Counted from the first letter of the stretch, positions 45,358 through 58,394 are shown. The stretch: 64,000 bases of DNA from Mycolicibacterium porcinum (GCA_002086835.1 MVIG01000010.1:124001-188000); one strand, 5' to 3'. The notes: generated by a model from the sequence alone, not told the origin. Translations and numbers: made by a program.

Positions 45358-46952
45358 GCGCTCATCGCCTCGGCGTGCATGTCCTCGAGGTGTTTGCCCT
45401 TGGTCTCCTGGACCCACTTCCAGACGAACAGCAACGACAGCAGCGCGCACAGCGCGTAGAAGCCGTAGGCCACTCCCAGCACATTTCGCAGTTCGGGGAA
45501 TGACACGGTGATCAGCCAGTTGGCCACCCACTGCCCCGCCGCCGCCAGGCCCAGCGCCGCGGCCCGGATCCGGTTGGGGAACATCTCTCCCAGCAGAACC
45601 CACACCACCGGGCCCCACGACATGCCGAACGCCACCACGAACAGATTGGCCGCGACCAGTGCGATCGGCCCGGCCACGCCGCCCAACTGTGGCTGACCGT
45701 CGACCTGCGGGGCGGTTCCGAAGATCACCGCCATGGTGCCAAGGGTGACCGCCATGCCGGTGGAGCCGATCAGGAGCAGGGGCTTGCGCCCGATCTTGTC
45801 GATCAGCGCGATCGCGATCAGCGTGGTGACGATGTTGGTCACCGAGGTGATCACGGTGATGGTGAACGCCTGGCTCTCCTTGAATCCGACGGCCTCCCAC
45901 AACACATTCGAGTAGTAGAAGATCACGTTGATACCGACGAACTGCTGGAAGATGGACAGCCCCAAGCCAACCCAGACGATGCCGTACAGCCCGCTGACGA
46001 TGGCCACTCCGATGCCGAGCGCGGCGAAGACCACGGCCAGCAGCCACAATCCGAGCGAGACCGACGCCACGGCCAGGACGATGAACAGCAGCAACAGCCA
46101 CCACACGTAACGACGCACCCAGGCCGTGAACCGGCCGATCGATCCGGGCGCCAGCGGCTTGAGCAGATCCTGCCAGGACGGCGGTTTCTCGGACTTCAGA
46201 GAGTCCTCGATCCGGTGGATGGTGATCTCGAGGTTCTTCTCGCCGAGCAGCATGGAGAGCACCTTGCGCGCCTCGGGAATTCGGAACTTGGCGACCAGGT
46301 ACCGCGGTGACTCCGGGATCGTGTAGGCCAGAACGCCGTACACCAGCGCCGGAATGGCCATCACCAGGAACATCCACCGCCAGGCCGCCAACCCCAGCCA
46401 CAGTTCTTCGCGGGAGCCGCCTGCCAGATGCGCGAGCAGGTAATCGACCGACAGGGACAGGAAGATCCCGGTCACGATCGCCAGCTGCTGAAGTGAGCCC
46501 AGCCGCCCGCGGATCCGCGGCGGTGCCGTCTCGGCGATGTAGGTCGGCGCGATGACCGAGGCGACGCCGACGCCGAGGCCGCCGATGATGCGGAAGATCA
46601 CCACCAGCCAGATGTGGGTGGCTACGGCGGTGCCGATCGCGCTGATCAGGAACAGCAGCGCCGCGAGCTTCATGACCGACCGCCGGCCGATCCGGTCGGC
46701 CAGCTGACCGGCCGTCAGCGCGCCCACCGCGGCCCCGAGCAGCGCCGCAGCCACCGCGGAACCGAGAACCACGTTGTTGATCTGGAATTCGTCCTGCAGG
46801 GCGGCCACCGCCCCGTTGATCACCGCGCTGTCATAACCGAAGAGCAAGCCGCCCAACGCGGCCACCGAAGCGATCCGGACCACCTTGCCGCTGTGCTCGG
46901 ATTCCTCGTAGTCCAGGTCCGATGCAGGATCGTCGACCGGTCCGTGAGTCAT
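45354..46952 (-). CDS. glcP: GlcP-like sugar porter with an extra transmembrane insertion
   Basis: 532-aa MFS sugar transporter. Landmarks: AALGGLLFGYDSAVINGAVA, ADRIGRRSVMKLAALLFL, GGLGVGVASVIAPTYIAETA, PPRIRGRLGSLQQLAIVTG, YTIPESPRYLVAKFR and QFVGINVIFYYSNVLWEAVG, then WVQETKGKHLEDM. A stretch of about 50 residues (VRRYVWWLLLLFIVLAVASV, SLGLWLLAVVFAALGIGVAI, VSGLYGIVWVGLG) sits between the central loop and helix 7, apparently adding two helices. Similar to GlcP (MSMEG_4182) of M. smegmatis by location. Likely proton-coupled glucose uptake. Confidence 0.85.
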   Translation of the reverse strand: MTHGPVDDPASDLDYEESEHSGKVVRIASVAALGGLLFGYDSAVINGAVAALQDEFQINNVVLGSAVAAALLGAAVGALTAGQLADRIGRRSVMKLAALLFLISAIGTAVATHIWLVVIFRIIGGLGVGVASVIAPTYIAETAPPRIRGRLGSLQQLAIVTGIFLSLSVDYLLAHLAGGSREELWLGLAAWRWMFLVMAIPALVYGVLAYTIPESPRYLVAKFRIPEARKVLSMLLGEKNLEITIHRIEDSLKSEKPPSWQDLLKPLAPGSIGRFTAWVRRYVWWLLLLFIVLAVASVSLGLWLLAVVFAALGIGVAIVSGLYGIVWVGLGLSIFQQFVGINVIFYYSNVLWEAVGFKESQAFTITVITSVTNIVTTLIAIALIDKIGRKPLLLIGSTGMAVTLGTMAVIFGTAPQVDGQPQLGGVAGPIALVAANLFVVAFGMSWGPVVWVLLGEMFPNRIRAAALGLAAAGQWVANWLITVSFPELRNVLGVAYGFYALCALLSLLFVWKWVQETKGKHLEDMHAEAMSA

Positions 46953-47009
46953 GGGACGCCCTTCCGCAGCAATGCGTGATCAGGCTCACATTGAATCACA
47001 CGGGCCGGA

Positions 47010-47702
47010 TCAGGCGGTGCGTTCTCCGGCTTGGGAATTCAGTTCGTGATAGACCGCGCGGAGGCCGGCCACATCGAGGTGGCTCAGCGAAGAAACGTGC
47101 CGGCGGAACGGGCCTTCGGGAACTTCCACGTCGTTGGGTACCACCAGGACCGGGCAGCCCGCGGCCTCCGCGGAGGTCGTGCCGGTGACCGAATCCTCGA
47201 CCGCCAGGCAGGATGTGGTGGAGACGCCGAGCAGATCGGCCGCGCGCAGGTACGGGTCAGGCGCCGGCTTGCCGGTGGCGACCTCGTCGCCACAGACGGT
47301 CACCGAAAAGTAATGGCGGCCAATGCTGTTCAACGCCCGCTCGGCCAGGTCCCGGCGGGTGTTGGTGACCAGGGCCATCGGGACCCCGGCGGCGGTGAGA
47401 CCGTCGAGCATCTCCTGGGCCCCCGGCCGCCACGGCAACCCCTGCTCGAAAAGCTCACCGGTGTAGTCGTGCAACCAGTCGGCCGATTCGGCCATCGCGG
47501 CGGGTTCGGGCGCCAGGCCCAGATCGTCGTAGACGATCCGCATGACGGTCTCGGACGAACCGCCGACCGTGGATTCGCGCACCTCGTCGGTGAGCACCCC
47601 GCCCATCCGCGCGTACAGCGCGTGCATGGCGATGTCCCAGAGCTTTTCGGAGTCGACGAGCGTGCCGTCCATATCCCACAGCACCGCACGCATGTCAGCC
47701 AT
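47010..47702 (-). CDS. HAD-superfamily beta-phosphoglucomutase-like phosphatase
   Basis: 230 aa. HAD motif I AVLWDMDGTLVDSEKLWDIA, motif II ALVTNTRRDLAERAL, motif III/IV GKPAPDPYLRAADLLGV and CLAVEDSVTGTTSAEAAGC. Cap domain inserted after motif I. Likely acts on a sugar phosphate or nucleotide; substrate not inferable. ATG 47700-47702. It lies 57 bp before the start side of the sugar porter on the same strand; linkage to sugar use is possible. Confidence 0.9.
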   Translation of the reverse strand: MADMRAVLWDMDGTLVDSEKLWDIAMHALYARMGGVLTDEVRESTVGGSSETVMRIVYDDLGLAPEPAAMAESADWLHDYTGELFEQGLPWRPGAQEMLDGLTAAGVPMALVTNTRRDLAERALNSIGRHYFSVTVCGDEVATGKPAPDPYLRAADLLGVSTTSCLAVEDSVTGTTSAEAAGCPVLVVPNDVEVPEGPFRRHVSSLSHLDVAGLRAVYHELNSQAGERTA

Positions 47703-47738
47703 TCTCGCATTGTCCGACCCCGTGGATAGCGTGGGAGC

Positions 47739-48536
47739 ATGACGATCTTGGTGACCGGGGCCACGGGCAACATCGGCAGGCGCGTGGTGGACGAGCTAAT
47801 TCGTTTGGGCGCCCATGACATCCGCGCATTGACCACAAATCCGGCGAAGGCCGCGCTGCCGCCGGCTGTGACAGCAATCACCGGATATCTGGGCAAACCA
47901 CAGACACTGCCGGCCGCATTCGAGGGCGTCGAACGGGTGTATCTGGCTCCGTTCCCCGCCACCGTCGGACCCACTCTGGAGCTGATGGTGCGGGCCGGGG
48001 TGCAGCACGTGGTGGCGCTGTCGGGCGGTGCGCACTGGTCCGAACACGCCGCTGCCGTCGCCGCCTCCGGGCTGGCGCACACCCAGCTCGGCCCGGGCGA
48101 GTTCTGCGAGAACTTCGCGATGTGGGCTCCGCAGATCAAGACGGGCACGGTCCGCGACGTCAGCCCGGAGCACGTCGAGTCGCCGGTGTCGATGGATGAC
48201 ATCGCGCGGGTGGCAGCCCACCTGTTGACCGCACCGCCGGACGCCCACCTGAACGCGATGTACGAGCTCACCGGACCGGTCGCGTTGACCCGCGCCGACA
48301 TCGCCCGCCAGATCGGCGTTGGCCTCGGCACACCCGTCGACATGCACCGGTGCAGCCGCGCCGAGGCCGAGCAGCTGCTGCGCCCCGTCATGGGAGACGG
48401 AGCGCACTGGTATCTCGATCTTTTCGAGGGCGATCCGGCACACCAGGCCGCCAACGACAACGTCGAACGGCTGACGGGCACCCCGGCCGAATCGATGGCG
48501 CAGTGGGCGGCCCGCAACCGGGGTTTGTTCGGCTAG
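47739..48536 (+). CDS. NmrA-like NAD(P)-binding protein
   Basis: 265 aa with an SDR-like Rossmann fold: TILVTGATGNIGRRVVDELI (GxxGxxG), RALTTNPAKAALPPAVTAI, VQHVVALSGGAHWSEHAAAV, and a C-terminal domain with VDMHRCSRAEAEQLLRPVMG. NmrA-like proteins act as redox sensors or atypical reductases; no catalytic Tyr/Lys is obvious. Divergent from the HAD gene, convergent with metH through a strong hairpin (48550-48587). Confidence 0.85.
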   Translation: MTILVTGATGNIGRRVVDELIRLGAHDIRALTTNPAKAALPPAVTAITGYLGKPQTLPAAFEGVERVYLAPFPATVGPTLELMVRAGVQHVVALSGGAHWSEHAAAVAASGLAHTQLGPGEFCENFAMWAPQIKTGTVRDVSPEHVESPVSMDDIARVAAHLLTAPPDAHLNAMYELTGPVALTRADIARQIGVGLGTPVDMHRCSRAEAEQLLRPVMGDGAHWYLDLFEGDPAHQAANDNVERLTGTPAESMAQWAARNRGLFG

Positions 48537-48549
48537 AGCGCCGGACCAG

Positions 48550-48587
48550 ACCCGGTTGCGCCCGTGAATCGTTCGGGCGCACCGGGT
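48550..48587. terminator. Strong hairpin, likely terminator between NmrA-like gene and metH
   Basis: Arms ACCCGGTTGCGCCCG (48550-48564) and CGGGCGCACCGGGT (48574-48587) pair with one bulged T across a 9-base loop and are followed by TTTC on the plus strand. Located between convergent stop codons, so it can serve both directions. No U-tract of normal length is seen, which is typical of mycobacteria. Confidence 0.65.
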
Positions 48588-48597
48588 TTCGTCCCCG

Positions 48598-52335
<3,738 letters not shown>

Positions 52336-52342
52336 ATGCGTT

Positions 52343-52359
52343 CCTTCCGTAGCGGAAGG
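52343..52359 (-). promoter_or_regulatory. Ribosome-site-sequestering hairpin upstream of metH
   Basis: On the minus strand CCTTCCG (52359-52353), loop CTA, and CGGAAGG (52349-52343) form a perfect 7-bp stem. The 3' arm, GGAAGG, is the metH Shine-Dalgarno, so in this fold translation is off. Its first two bases are shared with the downstream strand of the pseudoknot in the adjacent aptamer-like element, so the two folds exclude each other. Confidence 0.75.
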
Positions 52360-52427
52360 CGTCCTTGACTCTGCCGAGCGTGGCGGAAACGGGCAAGAAC
52401 CCGGAACCGTTGCAACGCCTCTCGACC
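52358..52427 (-). promoter_or_regulatory. Probable SAH (S-adenosylhomocysteine) riboswitch in the metH leader
   Basis: On the minus strand, P1 is CGAG (52424-52421) with CTCG (52378-52375); the next bases AGGCGTTGCAACG resemble the conserved core of SAH riboswitches (GGAGCGCUGCAAGCG type). P2 is an internal hairpin around CCGGG (52404-52400) and CCCG, and CCACGCTCG (52382-52375 region) is one base from the family CCAGGCUCG. A pseudoknot strand GGCGT (52419-52415) can pair with ACGCC (52362-52358). SAH riboswitches turn metH/ahcY genes on; the platform fits. Not confirmed by covariance search. Confidence 0.6.
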
Positions 52428-52612
52428 AGAAGAGTCTACGTCGTCATCCGACAGACGTGTGGACGCCCAACTCGTCGCCGCGATCGACCCGGCCCGCGTG
52501 GGGATCGCGATATGAATAGCGTAGTCGGTCTATCAAACACCGCTGTTCGACGCGGCGGCGACCCGCCCGCACAACGGACTCATCGGCACCCGCCAAGGCT
52601 TACGCTGAGGGT

Positions 52613-53491
52613 GTGACACCGTCGTATCCGAACGCCGGCCGGCCGCTGAACCTGCCCGAGTTGAAGGACGCCACCATCGTGGCCGCCTTCGAGGGCTGGA
52701 ATGACGCCGGCGACGCGGCCAGTGACGCGCTGGACCACCTGGATGCGATCTGGGAAGCCCAACCCATCGTCGAGATCGATGACGAGTCGTACTACGACTA
52801 TCAGGTGAACCGTCCGGTGATCCGCCAGGTCGACGGCGTGACGCGGGAACTGGTCTGGCCCTCGATGCGGATCTCGCACTGCAGGCCCCCTGGCAGCAAC
52901 CGCGACGTGGTGTTGATGCACGGTGTCGAACCCAACATGCGCTGGCGCACCTTTTGCGCAGAGTTGCTGGCCATCGCCGACAAACTCAATGTGCAGACCG
53001 TGGTGATCCTCGGCGCGCTGCTGGCCGATACCCCGCACACCCGGCCCGTGCCGGTATCGGGATCGGCGTATTCGGCCGACTCGGCGAAGTTCTTCGGTCT
53101 CGAGGAGACCCGTTACGAAGGCCCGACGGGCATCGCCGGGGTGTTCCAGGACGCCTGCGTGCAGGCCGGTATCCCGGCGGTCACCTTCTGGGCCGCCGTT
53201 CCGCACTACGTCTCGCAACCGCCCAGCCCCAAGGCGACCGTGGCCCTGTTGCGCCGGGTCGAGGACGTGCTCGACGTCGAGGTGCCGCTGGCAGACCTGC
53301 CGGTGGCCGCCGAGGAGTGGGAGCAGGCCGTCACCGAGATGACCGCCGAGGACGAGGAGATCGCGGAGTACGTCGCCTCGTTGGAACAGCGCGGCGACGC
53401 CGAGGTCGACATGCACGAGGCGCTCGGCAAGATCGACGGCGACGCGCTGGCTGCCGAGTTCGAGCGCTACCTGCGGCGTAGAGGCCGTTAG
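52613..53491 (+). CDS. PAC2-family protein
   Basis: 292 aa. PAC2 (proteasome assembly chaperone-like) domain: ATIVAAFEGWNDAGDAASDA, AQPIVEIDDESYYDYQVNRP, VVLMHGVEPNMRWRTFCAEL, VGIxG-type GILGALLADTPHTRPVPVSG (exact residues ILGALLADTPHTRP). Acidic helical C-terminus with TAEDEEIAEYVASLEQRGD. Function in mycobacteria is unclear; the fold is related to eukaryotic proteasome chaperones. Position as Rv2125. GTG 52613. Its stop overlaps the opposite SDR by 4 bp (TTAG). Confidence 0.88.
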   Translation: MTPSYPNAGRPLNLPELKDATIVAAFEGWNDAGDAASDALDHLDAIWEAQPIVEIDDESYYDYQVNRPVIRQVDGVTRELVWPSMRISHCRPPGSNRDVVLMHGVEPNMRWRTFCAELLAIADKLNVQTVVILGALLADTPHTRPVPVSGSAYSADSAKFFGLEETRYEGPTGIAGVFQDACVQAGIPAVTFWAAVPHYVSQPPSPKATVALLRRVEDVLDVEVPLADLPVAAEEWEQAVTEMTAEDEEIAEYVASLEQRGDAEVDMHEALGKIDGDALAAEFERYLRRRGR

Positions 53492-54372
53492 CTCTCCGGC
53501 TTCTCCAGGGCCTCGATGCGGGCACTGGTCGAACGGCCCAGCGCGGCGGCTTCGGCGTCGAGTTTCGGCAGCAGCGTCGGGGTGAACTTGAGGATGTCGC
53601 GCTCGGCCAGCGGCGTGGTGACGAACGGCCGGATCCAGCGGAACGCGCCGACCCACGCCGGGCTGTAGATGCGCTTCTTGCGTCCCTCGATGCCTTTGAC
53701 GAAGGCCGCGCCACAGGCGTCGACGGTGGTGGTCCGGTTCAGTGGCGGTGGCAGCTTGGACAGCATCTCCCGGAAGGCCGACAGATCCGACTTGGCGTCC
53801 TGCACGAGCGGGGTGTCGATCCAGCTCATGTGCGCCGAGCCGACGTCGACGCCGCGGTGTGCCACCTCCAGGCGCAACGTGTTGGCGAAGTACTCGGCAC
53901 CGGCCTTGGACGCGTGATAGGCGGCCAGCCCGGGCGCCGAGGTGAACGCGGCCAGGGAGGACACCACCAGCACGTATCCGCGCCGCTCGATGACTGCTGG
54001 GAGCGTGGCGCGCACGGTGTTGAACACCCCGGTCACGTTGATGTCGACGACCCGCTTGAACGCCGCGGGATCGACCTGCAGGACCGAACCGAAGCTGGCG
54101 ATACCGGCGTTGGCCATCACGATGTCGATGCCGCCGAATCGCTCGACGGCGGCGTCGGCGGCCTTCTGCATGGCGGCCAGATCGCGCACGTCGGCCAGCG
54201 CGGTCAGTACGTGTTCCCCACCGAGTTCGGCGGCCAATGCACTCAGTGGTGCCTCGTCGAGGTCGGTGAGCACCAGTTTGGCGCCCCGGAGCCGCAGCCG
54301 GCGGGCCACCTCGGCGCCGATGCCGCGGGCACCGCCGGTGATGAAGACGACTTTCCCGTTCACAGAACCCAT
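53488..54372 (-). CDS. Short-chain dehydrogenase/reductase
   Basis: 294 aa. NAD(P) motif KVVFITGGARGIGAEVARRL, NNAG-type DIVMANAGIASFGS, catalytic Ser in VLVVSSLAAFTSAPG and Tyr-x3-Lys in AAYHASKAGAEYFANTLRLE. C-terminal extension with GRKKRIYSPAWVGAFRWIRP, shared by mycobacterial SDRs like Rv2129c. ATG 54370-54372 (an ATG 18 bp upstream is possible). Substrate unknown, perhaps a lipid or hydroxy compound. Tail-to-tail with PAC2; 38 bp after mshC on the same strand. Confidence 0.9.
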   Translation of the reverse strand: MGSVNGKVVFITGGARGIGAEVARRLRLRGAKLVLTDLDEAPLSALAAELGGEHVLTALADVRDLAAMQKAADAAVERFGGIDIVMANAGIASFGSVLQVDPAAFKRVVDINVTGVFNTVRATLPAVIERRGYVLVVSSLAAFTSAPGLAAYHASKAGAEYFANTLRLEVAHRGVDVGSAHMSWIDTPLVQDAKSDLSAFREMLSKLPPPLNRTTTVDACGAAFVKGIEGRKKRIYSPAWVGAFRWIRPFVTTPLAERDILKFTPTLLPKLDAEAAALGRSTSARIEALEKPES

Positions 54373-54410
54373 GGCGGCAACGTACCGCACCGGGGCGCGG
54401 CCGACGAGAC

Positions 54411-55649
54411 CTAGAGCTCAACCCCCAGCAGCGCGTCCGCCAGGGCGGCGATCTGCCGCGGCGCTGCGGTGTCATGGCCGCCGTAGGTGAGGGCGTCGGT
54501 GCACCAACCATCCAGTGCGGCAATGGCTTTGGGAGTGTCCAGGTCGTCGGCGAGGTACTGGCGCACCCGCGCGACCACATCGGTGGTGTCGGGACCGGCG
54601 GGCAGCGCGGCGGCGCTGCGCCAGTGCGCGAGCCTGGCGTTGGCCTCCGCGAGCACCTCGTCGCTCCAGAACCGGTCCGATCGGTAGTGGCCGGCGAAGA
54701 GCCCGAGACGGACCGCCGACGGATCGACACCGTCGGCGCGCAGCCGCGACACCAGCACCAGGTTGCCGCGGCTCTTGCTCATCTTGTGGCCGTCCCAGCC
54801 GATCATGCCGGCGTGCACGTAGTGGCGGGCGAAACGCCGCTCCCCCGTGACGGATTCGGCATGCGCGGCGGAGAACTCGTGGTGCGGGAAGATCAGATCG
54901 CTGCCGCCGCCCTGGATGTCCAGGCCGGACCCGATGCGGGTGAGCGCGATGGCCGAGCACTCGACGTGCCAACCGGGCCGGCCCGCACCGAACGGCGAGG
55001 GCCAGCTGGGCTCACCGGGCCGCTGCACCCGCCACAGCAGGGCGTCGAGCTCATCGCCCTTGCCGCTGCGGTCCGGGTCACCGCCGCGCTCGCCGAACAG
55101 CCGCAGCATGGTCTCGCGGTCGTAGCCGGACTCGTACCCGAACTGCACGGTGGCGTCGGCCCGGTAGTACACGTCGGGATATTCGGGGTCGTCCACCACG
55201 TAGGCCGCGCCCGAGGCCAGCATCTTCTCCACCAGCTCGACCACCTCGGTGATCGCGTCGGTGGCGGCCACGTAGTCGTGCGGGGGCAACACGCGCAGGG
55301 CGGTCATGTCGTCGCGGAACAGCTGGGTTTCCCGGTCACCGAGGTCACGCCAGTCGATGCCGTCGCGATCGGCCCGCTCGAACAACGGATCGTCCACGTC
55401 GGTGACGTTCTGCACGTAGTGCACGGTGTGCCCGGCGTCCAGCCACAGCCGGTGGACCAGATCGAAGGTCAGGTAGGTCGCGGCGTGCCCCAGGTGGGTG
55501 GCGTCATAGGGGGTGATGCCACAGACGTACATGGTGGCCGTCGGCCCGGGAGTCACCGGACGCACCTGCCGGTCGGCGCTGTCGTACAACCGCAGTTGCG
55601 GACCACGCCCCTCCAGCACCGGGATTGACGGTGCCGACCACGATCGCAT
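54411..55649 (-). CDS. mshC: Cysteine--1-D-myo-inosityl 2-amino-2-deoxy-glucopyranoside ligase MshC
   Basis: ATP-dependent ligase joining L-cysteine to GlcN-Ins, the penultimate step of mycothiol synthesis (412 aa). Related to class I cysteinyl-tRNA synthetase: [20 protein letters not shown] (HIGH-like), [20 protein letters not shown] (KMSKS; exact [17 protein letters not shown]), the Zn site residues in [19 protein letters not shown] and [16 protein letters not shown] 55647-55649 gives the M. tuberculosis length; longer reading upstream is not family-like. Followed by cysQ upstream (3' to 5' order), a sulfur-linked pair. Confidence 0.96.
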   Translation of the reverse strand: MRSWSAPSIPVLEGRGPQLRLYDSADRQVRPVTPGPTATMYVCGITPYDATHLGHAATYLTFDLVHRLWLDAGHTVHYVQNVTDVDDPLFERADRDGIDWRDLGDRETQLFRDDMTALRVLPPHDYVAATDAITEVVELVEKMLASGAAYVVDDPEYPDVYYRADATVQFGYESGYDRETMLRLFGERGGDPDRSGKGDELDALLWRVQRPGEPSWPSPFGAGRPGWHVECSAIALTRIGSGLDIQGGGSDLIFPHHEFSAAHAESVTGERRFARHYVHAGMIGWDGHKMSKSRGNLVLVSRLRADGVDPSAVRLGLFAGHYRSDRFWSDEVLAEANARLAHWRSAAALPAGPDTTDVVARVRQYLADDLDTPKAIAALDGWCTDALTYGGHDTAAPRQIAALADALLGVEL

Positions 55650-55783
55650 GGTCTCGACTCTAAGGTGCTCGCTCAGGACGGCCTCCCGCCGGTCGGTCCC
55701 GCACAGTTCTCCCGAGTCAGACAACCGCGCGGGCAGTTTCATTCCCGCATCCGCGATATCCACCGAATCGCCGCGGTGAACGC

Positions 55784-56545
55784 TCACCGGGCCACCCCGA
55801 TCGCCTCAAGCAGAATCGGTGCCAGCTCTTTGCGGCACATGACGAAATCCGGCAGGTACGGGTCGGCGCGGTTGTAGCGCAGCTCCGAGCCGTCCAGCCG
55901 GGACGCGTGCAGGCCCGCGGCCAGCACCACCCCCGCGGGTGCGGCCGAATCCCACTCCCACTGCCCGCCGGCGTGGATGTATGCGTCGACGTCGCCGCGC
56001 ACCACCGCCATCGCCTTGGCCCCGGCCGAGCCGATGCGCACCATCCGGAAGTCGAGCTGTTCGCGCATCCGCCACAGCACCGCCGGCGGCCGATTCGAAC
56101 TCGCCGTGATCAGCAGCGGGCCGGGGCGCCGCGGGCCGGGCGGGGTGACCGTGTCGCTGCGGTACACCTCGCCGCGGGCGGGCAGGGCCACCACCGCGTC
56201 GGACAGACCACCGTCGACCCCCACCGACCGCTGCCACAGGGCGATGTGCACCGCCCAGTCCTCCCGGCCCGGCAAGGAGAATTCGTGCGTTCCGTCCACG
56301 GGGTCGACGATCCAGACCCGGTCGGCCTCCACGCGGGACAGATCGTCGACCGCCTCTTCGCTGAGGACCGAATCACCGGGGCGGGCCTGCGCGAGCCGAT
56401 CCAGGATCAGCGCGTTGGACCGCCGGTCCCCTTCGTCGCCGAGGTAGTACGGGTCGTAAAACCCGACCTCTTCGCGCACGGCCAACAACAACTCACCGGC
56501 CTCCTTGGCCACTGCGGCAGCCAGGTCGGCGTCGGTCGAGTGCAC
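55784..56545 (-). CDS. cysQ: 3'-phosphoadenosine 5'-phosphate phosphatase CysQ
   Basis: Mg-dependent, Li-sensitive phosphatase that removes PAP (253 aa). Inositol-monophosphatase-type motifs: [20 protein letters not shown] with [13 protein letters not shown] (metal motif DPVDGT), and [20 protein letters not shown] (WDxAAP). Family M. tuberculosis Rv2131c. GTG 56543-56545 is used. Lies 134 bp upstream of mshC on the same strand; supports sulfate assimilation by clearing PAP. Confidence 0.94.
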   Translation of the reverse strand: MHSTDADLAAAVAKEAGELLLAVREEVGFYDPYYLGDEGDRRSNALILDRLAQARPGDSVLSEEAVDDLSRVEADRVWIVDPVDGTHEFSLPGREDWAVHIALWQRSVGVDGGLSDAVVALPARGEVYRSDTVTPPGPRRPGPLLITASSNRPPAVLWRMREQLDFRMVRIGSAGAKAMAVVRGDVDAYIHAGGQWEWDSAAPAGVVLAAGLHASRLDGSELRYNRADPYLPDFVMCRKELAPILLEAIGVAR

Positions 56546-56622
56546 CGACTAAGTATCGACGGCACGCGATACCGGTGTCGGATGGGGGCCCGGGTCGCGC
56601 GGCGCACCAGTAACTTGGCAGC

Positions 56623-57654
56623 GTGAGGAGACTGGCCAAAGTCATCCTGCTGTGCGCCCTGGCAACGGTGATCGTGGCGATCGGGTCGGGCGCGGCGTGG
56701 GAACGGGTCGAACGAAACCGCGCCGCCGCGGAGTTTCCGGCCCCAGGCAAGATGATCGATATCGGCGGCCGCGCCGTCCATCTCGACTGTCGCGGCCACG
56801 GCTCACCGACCGTGGTGCTCGAATCCGGTGCCGACACGAGCGGTTCCGCGTTGTGGTTCCCGGTGCATGAACAGGTGGCCGCCTTCACCCGGGTGTGTTC
56901 GTACGATCGCGCCGGACTCATGTGGAGTGAGCCTGCCGGCGCCGGGCCACGTGACCCTGTCGCGGTGGTCGCCGATCTTCAGCGAACGCTGCGGACAGCA
57001 AACGAATCCTCGCCCTACGTGATGGTCGGGGCGTCGCTCGGCGGACCTCTCACCATGATCTTCACCAAGTACTACGGGAGCGAAGTGGCCGGTCTGGTCT
57101 TCGTCGATGCCGCCCACCCGGACCAGACCGGCCGGTTGGCGGCCGCGACCGGCCGCCAAGAAGACGGCATCCCCGCAGTGTTCAAAGTCCTGCGCTACCT
57201 GGCCTGGACGGGTTTGCCGCGGCTGCTCATTCCCGAGCCGACCGTGCCGGAACTACCGCCTGACGTCGTGGCCGCGATCGGTGCCTACCAACCCGTCTCG
57301 CTGGCCGCCTCGTTCGACGAGGCCGAAGCGATGGAGAGCACATTGCGGGAGGCAGGGACCTTCCGCAACCTGGGCGACCGGCCACTGGCGGTCCTCACCC
57401 GGGGCAAGCCCTGGAGCGCATACAGCGAATCCGAGCGCACAGCTACCGGCATGACCCGCGAGCAGTTCGAGCGAATGCAACAGGCCTGGTGGGAGATGCA
57501 GGTGGAGGAGGCGAGCTGGTCCACCCAGAGCACTCAACGCAAGCTCGACGATTCCAGTCACGTCATTCAGCTGGAGAGACCTGACGCGGTTGTGGATGCG
57601 ATTCGCGCGGTGGTCGCCCAGGTCCACGCGCGGAATGCGGCGACGACCCGGTAG
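56623..57654 (+). CDS. Alpha/beta-hydrolase with an N-terminal membrane anchor
   Basis: 343 aa. N-terminal hydrophobic segment (AKVILLCALATVIVAIGSGA) may be a signal anchor. Alpha/beta-hydrolase core: MIDIGGRAVHLDCRGHGSPT, nucleophile elbow YVMVGASLGGPLTMIF (GxSxG with Ser), and a C-terminal Asp/His region DDSSHVIQLERPDAV. Divergent from cysQ. Substrate unknown; may act on an extracytoplasmic ester. GTG 56623. Confidence 0.8.
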   Translation: MRRLAKVILLCALATVIVAIGSGAAWERVERNRAAAEFPAPGKMIDIGGRAVHLDCRGHGSPTVVLESGADTSGSALWFPVHEQVAAFTRVCSYDRAGLMWSEPAGAGPRDPVAVVADLQRTLRTANESSPYVMVGASLGGPLTMIFTKYYGSEVAGLVFVDAAHPDQTGRLAAATGRQEDGIPAVFKVLRYLAWTGLPRLLIPEPTVPELPPDVVAAIGAYQPVSLAASFDEAEAMESTLREAGTFRNLGDRPLAVLTRGKPWSAYSESERTATGMTREQFERMQQAWWEMQVEEASWSTQSTQRKLDDSSHVIQLERPDAVVDAIRAVVAQVHARNAATTR

Positions 57655-57712
57655 TCCGGGGCGAGCGCGATTGGTGCACCGACGGGGTCGGTGGCGCCAT
57701 TAGGGTCGGTTC

Positions 57713-58387
57713 ATGCGCAGCCTCGACTGGCAAACCGGTGACCGCGATGAGCTCAGTGCGTTCATCCGTTCTCACCTGATCGCCGGGTTCTGGGGCTATG
57801 ACGAGCTGCTCGACCTGGCCCACGAATGGATCGACGATTCCGGGGTGGTCGGTCCCGACGAGGCGACCGAGCTCGTGACCGCGCTGTGGCGCGGCCGCTT
57901 GGCAGAACAGAGCACCTGGACCGACACCGGTGACTACGGCCGGTTGCAGTACACCTTCGCCCAGCTCGAATCCGAGGGGATCCTGGCGAGGATGTGCTTC
58001 TCCTGCTGCACCACCTGCGCGACGCACGACATCGACGACGAGCGTTCGCCCAACCCGAACCCCGACGACTGGTACCGATACCGCGAATGGGCTTACACCT
58101 ATTTCCACGAACAAGACGCGCTACGACTGAGCGACCCCGAGCCGACGCTGTACCTGGGGTTCAGCTCCTTTCGGCCCCACCCGGCGTTGCCGGCCCCACT
58201 GGTGCGGGCGGCCGCCGCGGGGGACGACGCAGCCGCCGCCGAGATCACCGAGCGCACCGACACCATGGTCGGTGAACGAATCGTGGTGCTGGCCAACCAT
58301 TACGGGCTCGACACGTCATGGTCAGGGTCGCATCGCAGCCGTATCGAGCTCAACGTTCCCCACTGGCGAAAGCCTCTGCCGCAGTAG
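57713..58387 (+). CDS. DUF6891 protein
   Basis: 224 aa, DUF6891-type. Features: DELSAFIRSHLIAGFWGYDE, a central cluster MCFSCCTTCATHDIDDERS with closely spaced cysteines, then REWAYTYFHEQDALRLSDPE and a C-terminal WSGSHRSRIELNVPHWRKPL. The Cys cluster could bind metal. Unknown function. ATG 57713. Probably the first of a two-gene unit with the next gene, 7 bp away. Confidence 0.75.
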   Translation: MRSLDWQTGDRDELSAFIRSHLIAGFWGYDELLDLAHEWIDDSGVVGPDEATELVTALWRGRLAEQSTWTDTGDYGRLQYTFAQLESEGILARMCFSCCTTCATHDIDDERSPNPNPDDWYRYREWAYTYFHEQDALRLSDPEPTLYLGFSSFRPHPALPAPLVRAAAAGDDAAAAEITERTDTMVGERIVVLANHYGLDTSWSGSHRSRIELNVPHWRKPLPQ

Positions 58388-58394
58388 GAGTTCC

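Noticed and set aside
52580..54730. Minus-strand 716-codon frame spanning PAC2 and SDR
   Set aside because: Crosses several genes in the wrong frame; the SDR and PAC2 have conserved motifs in their own frames.
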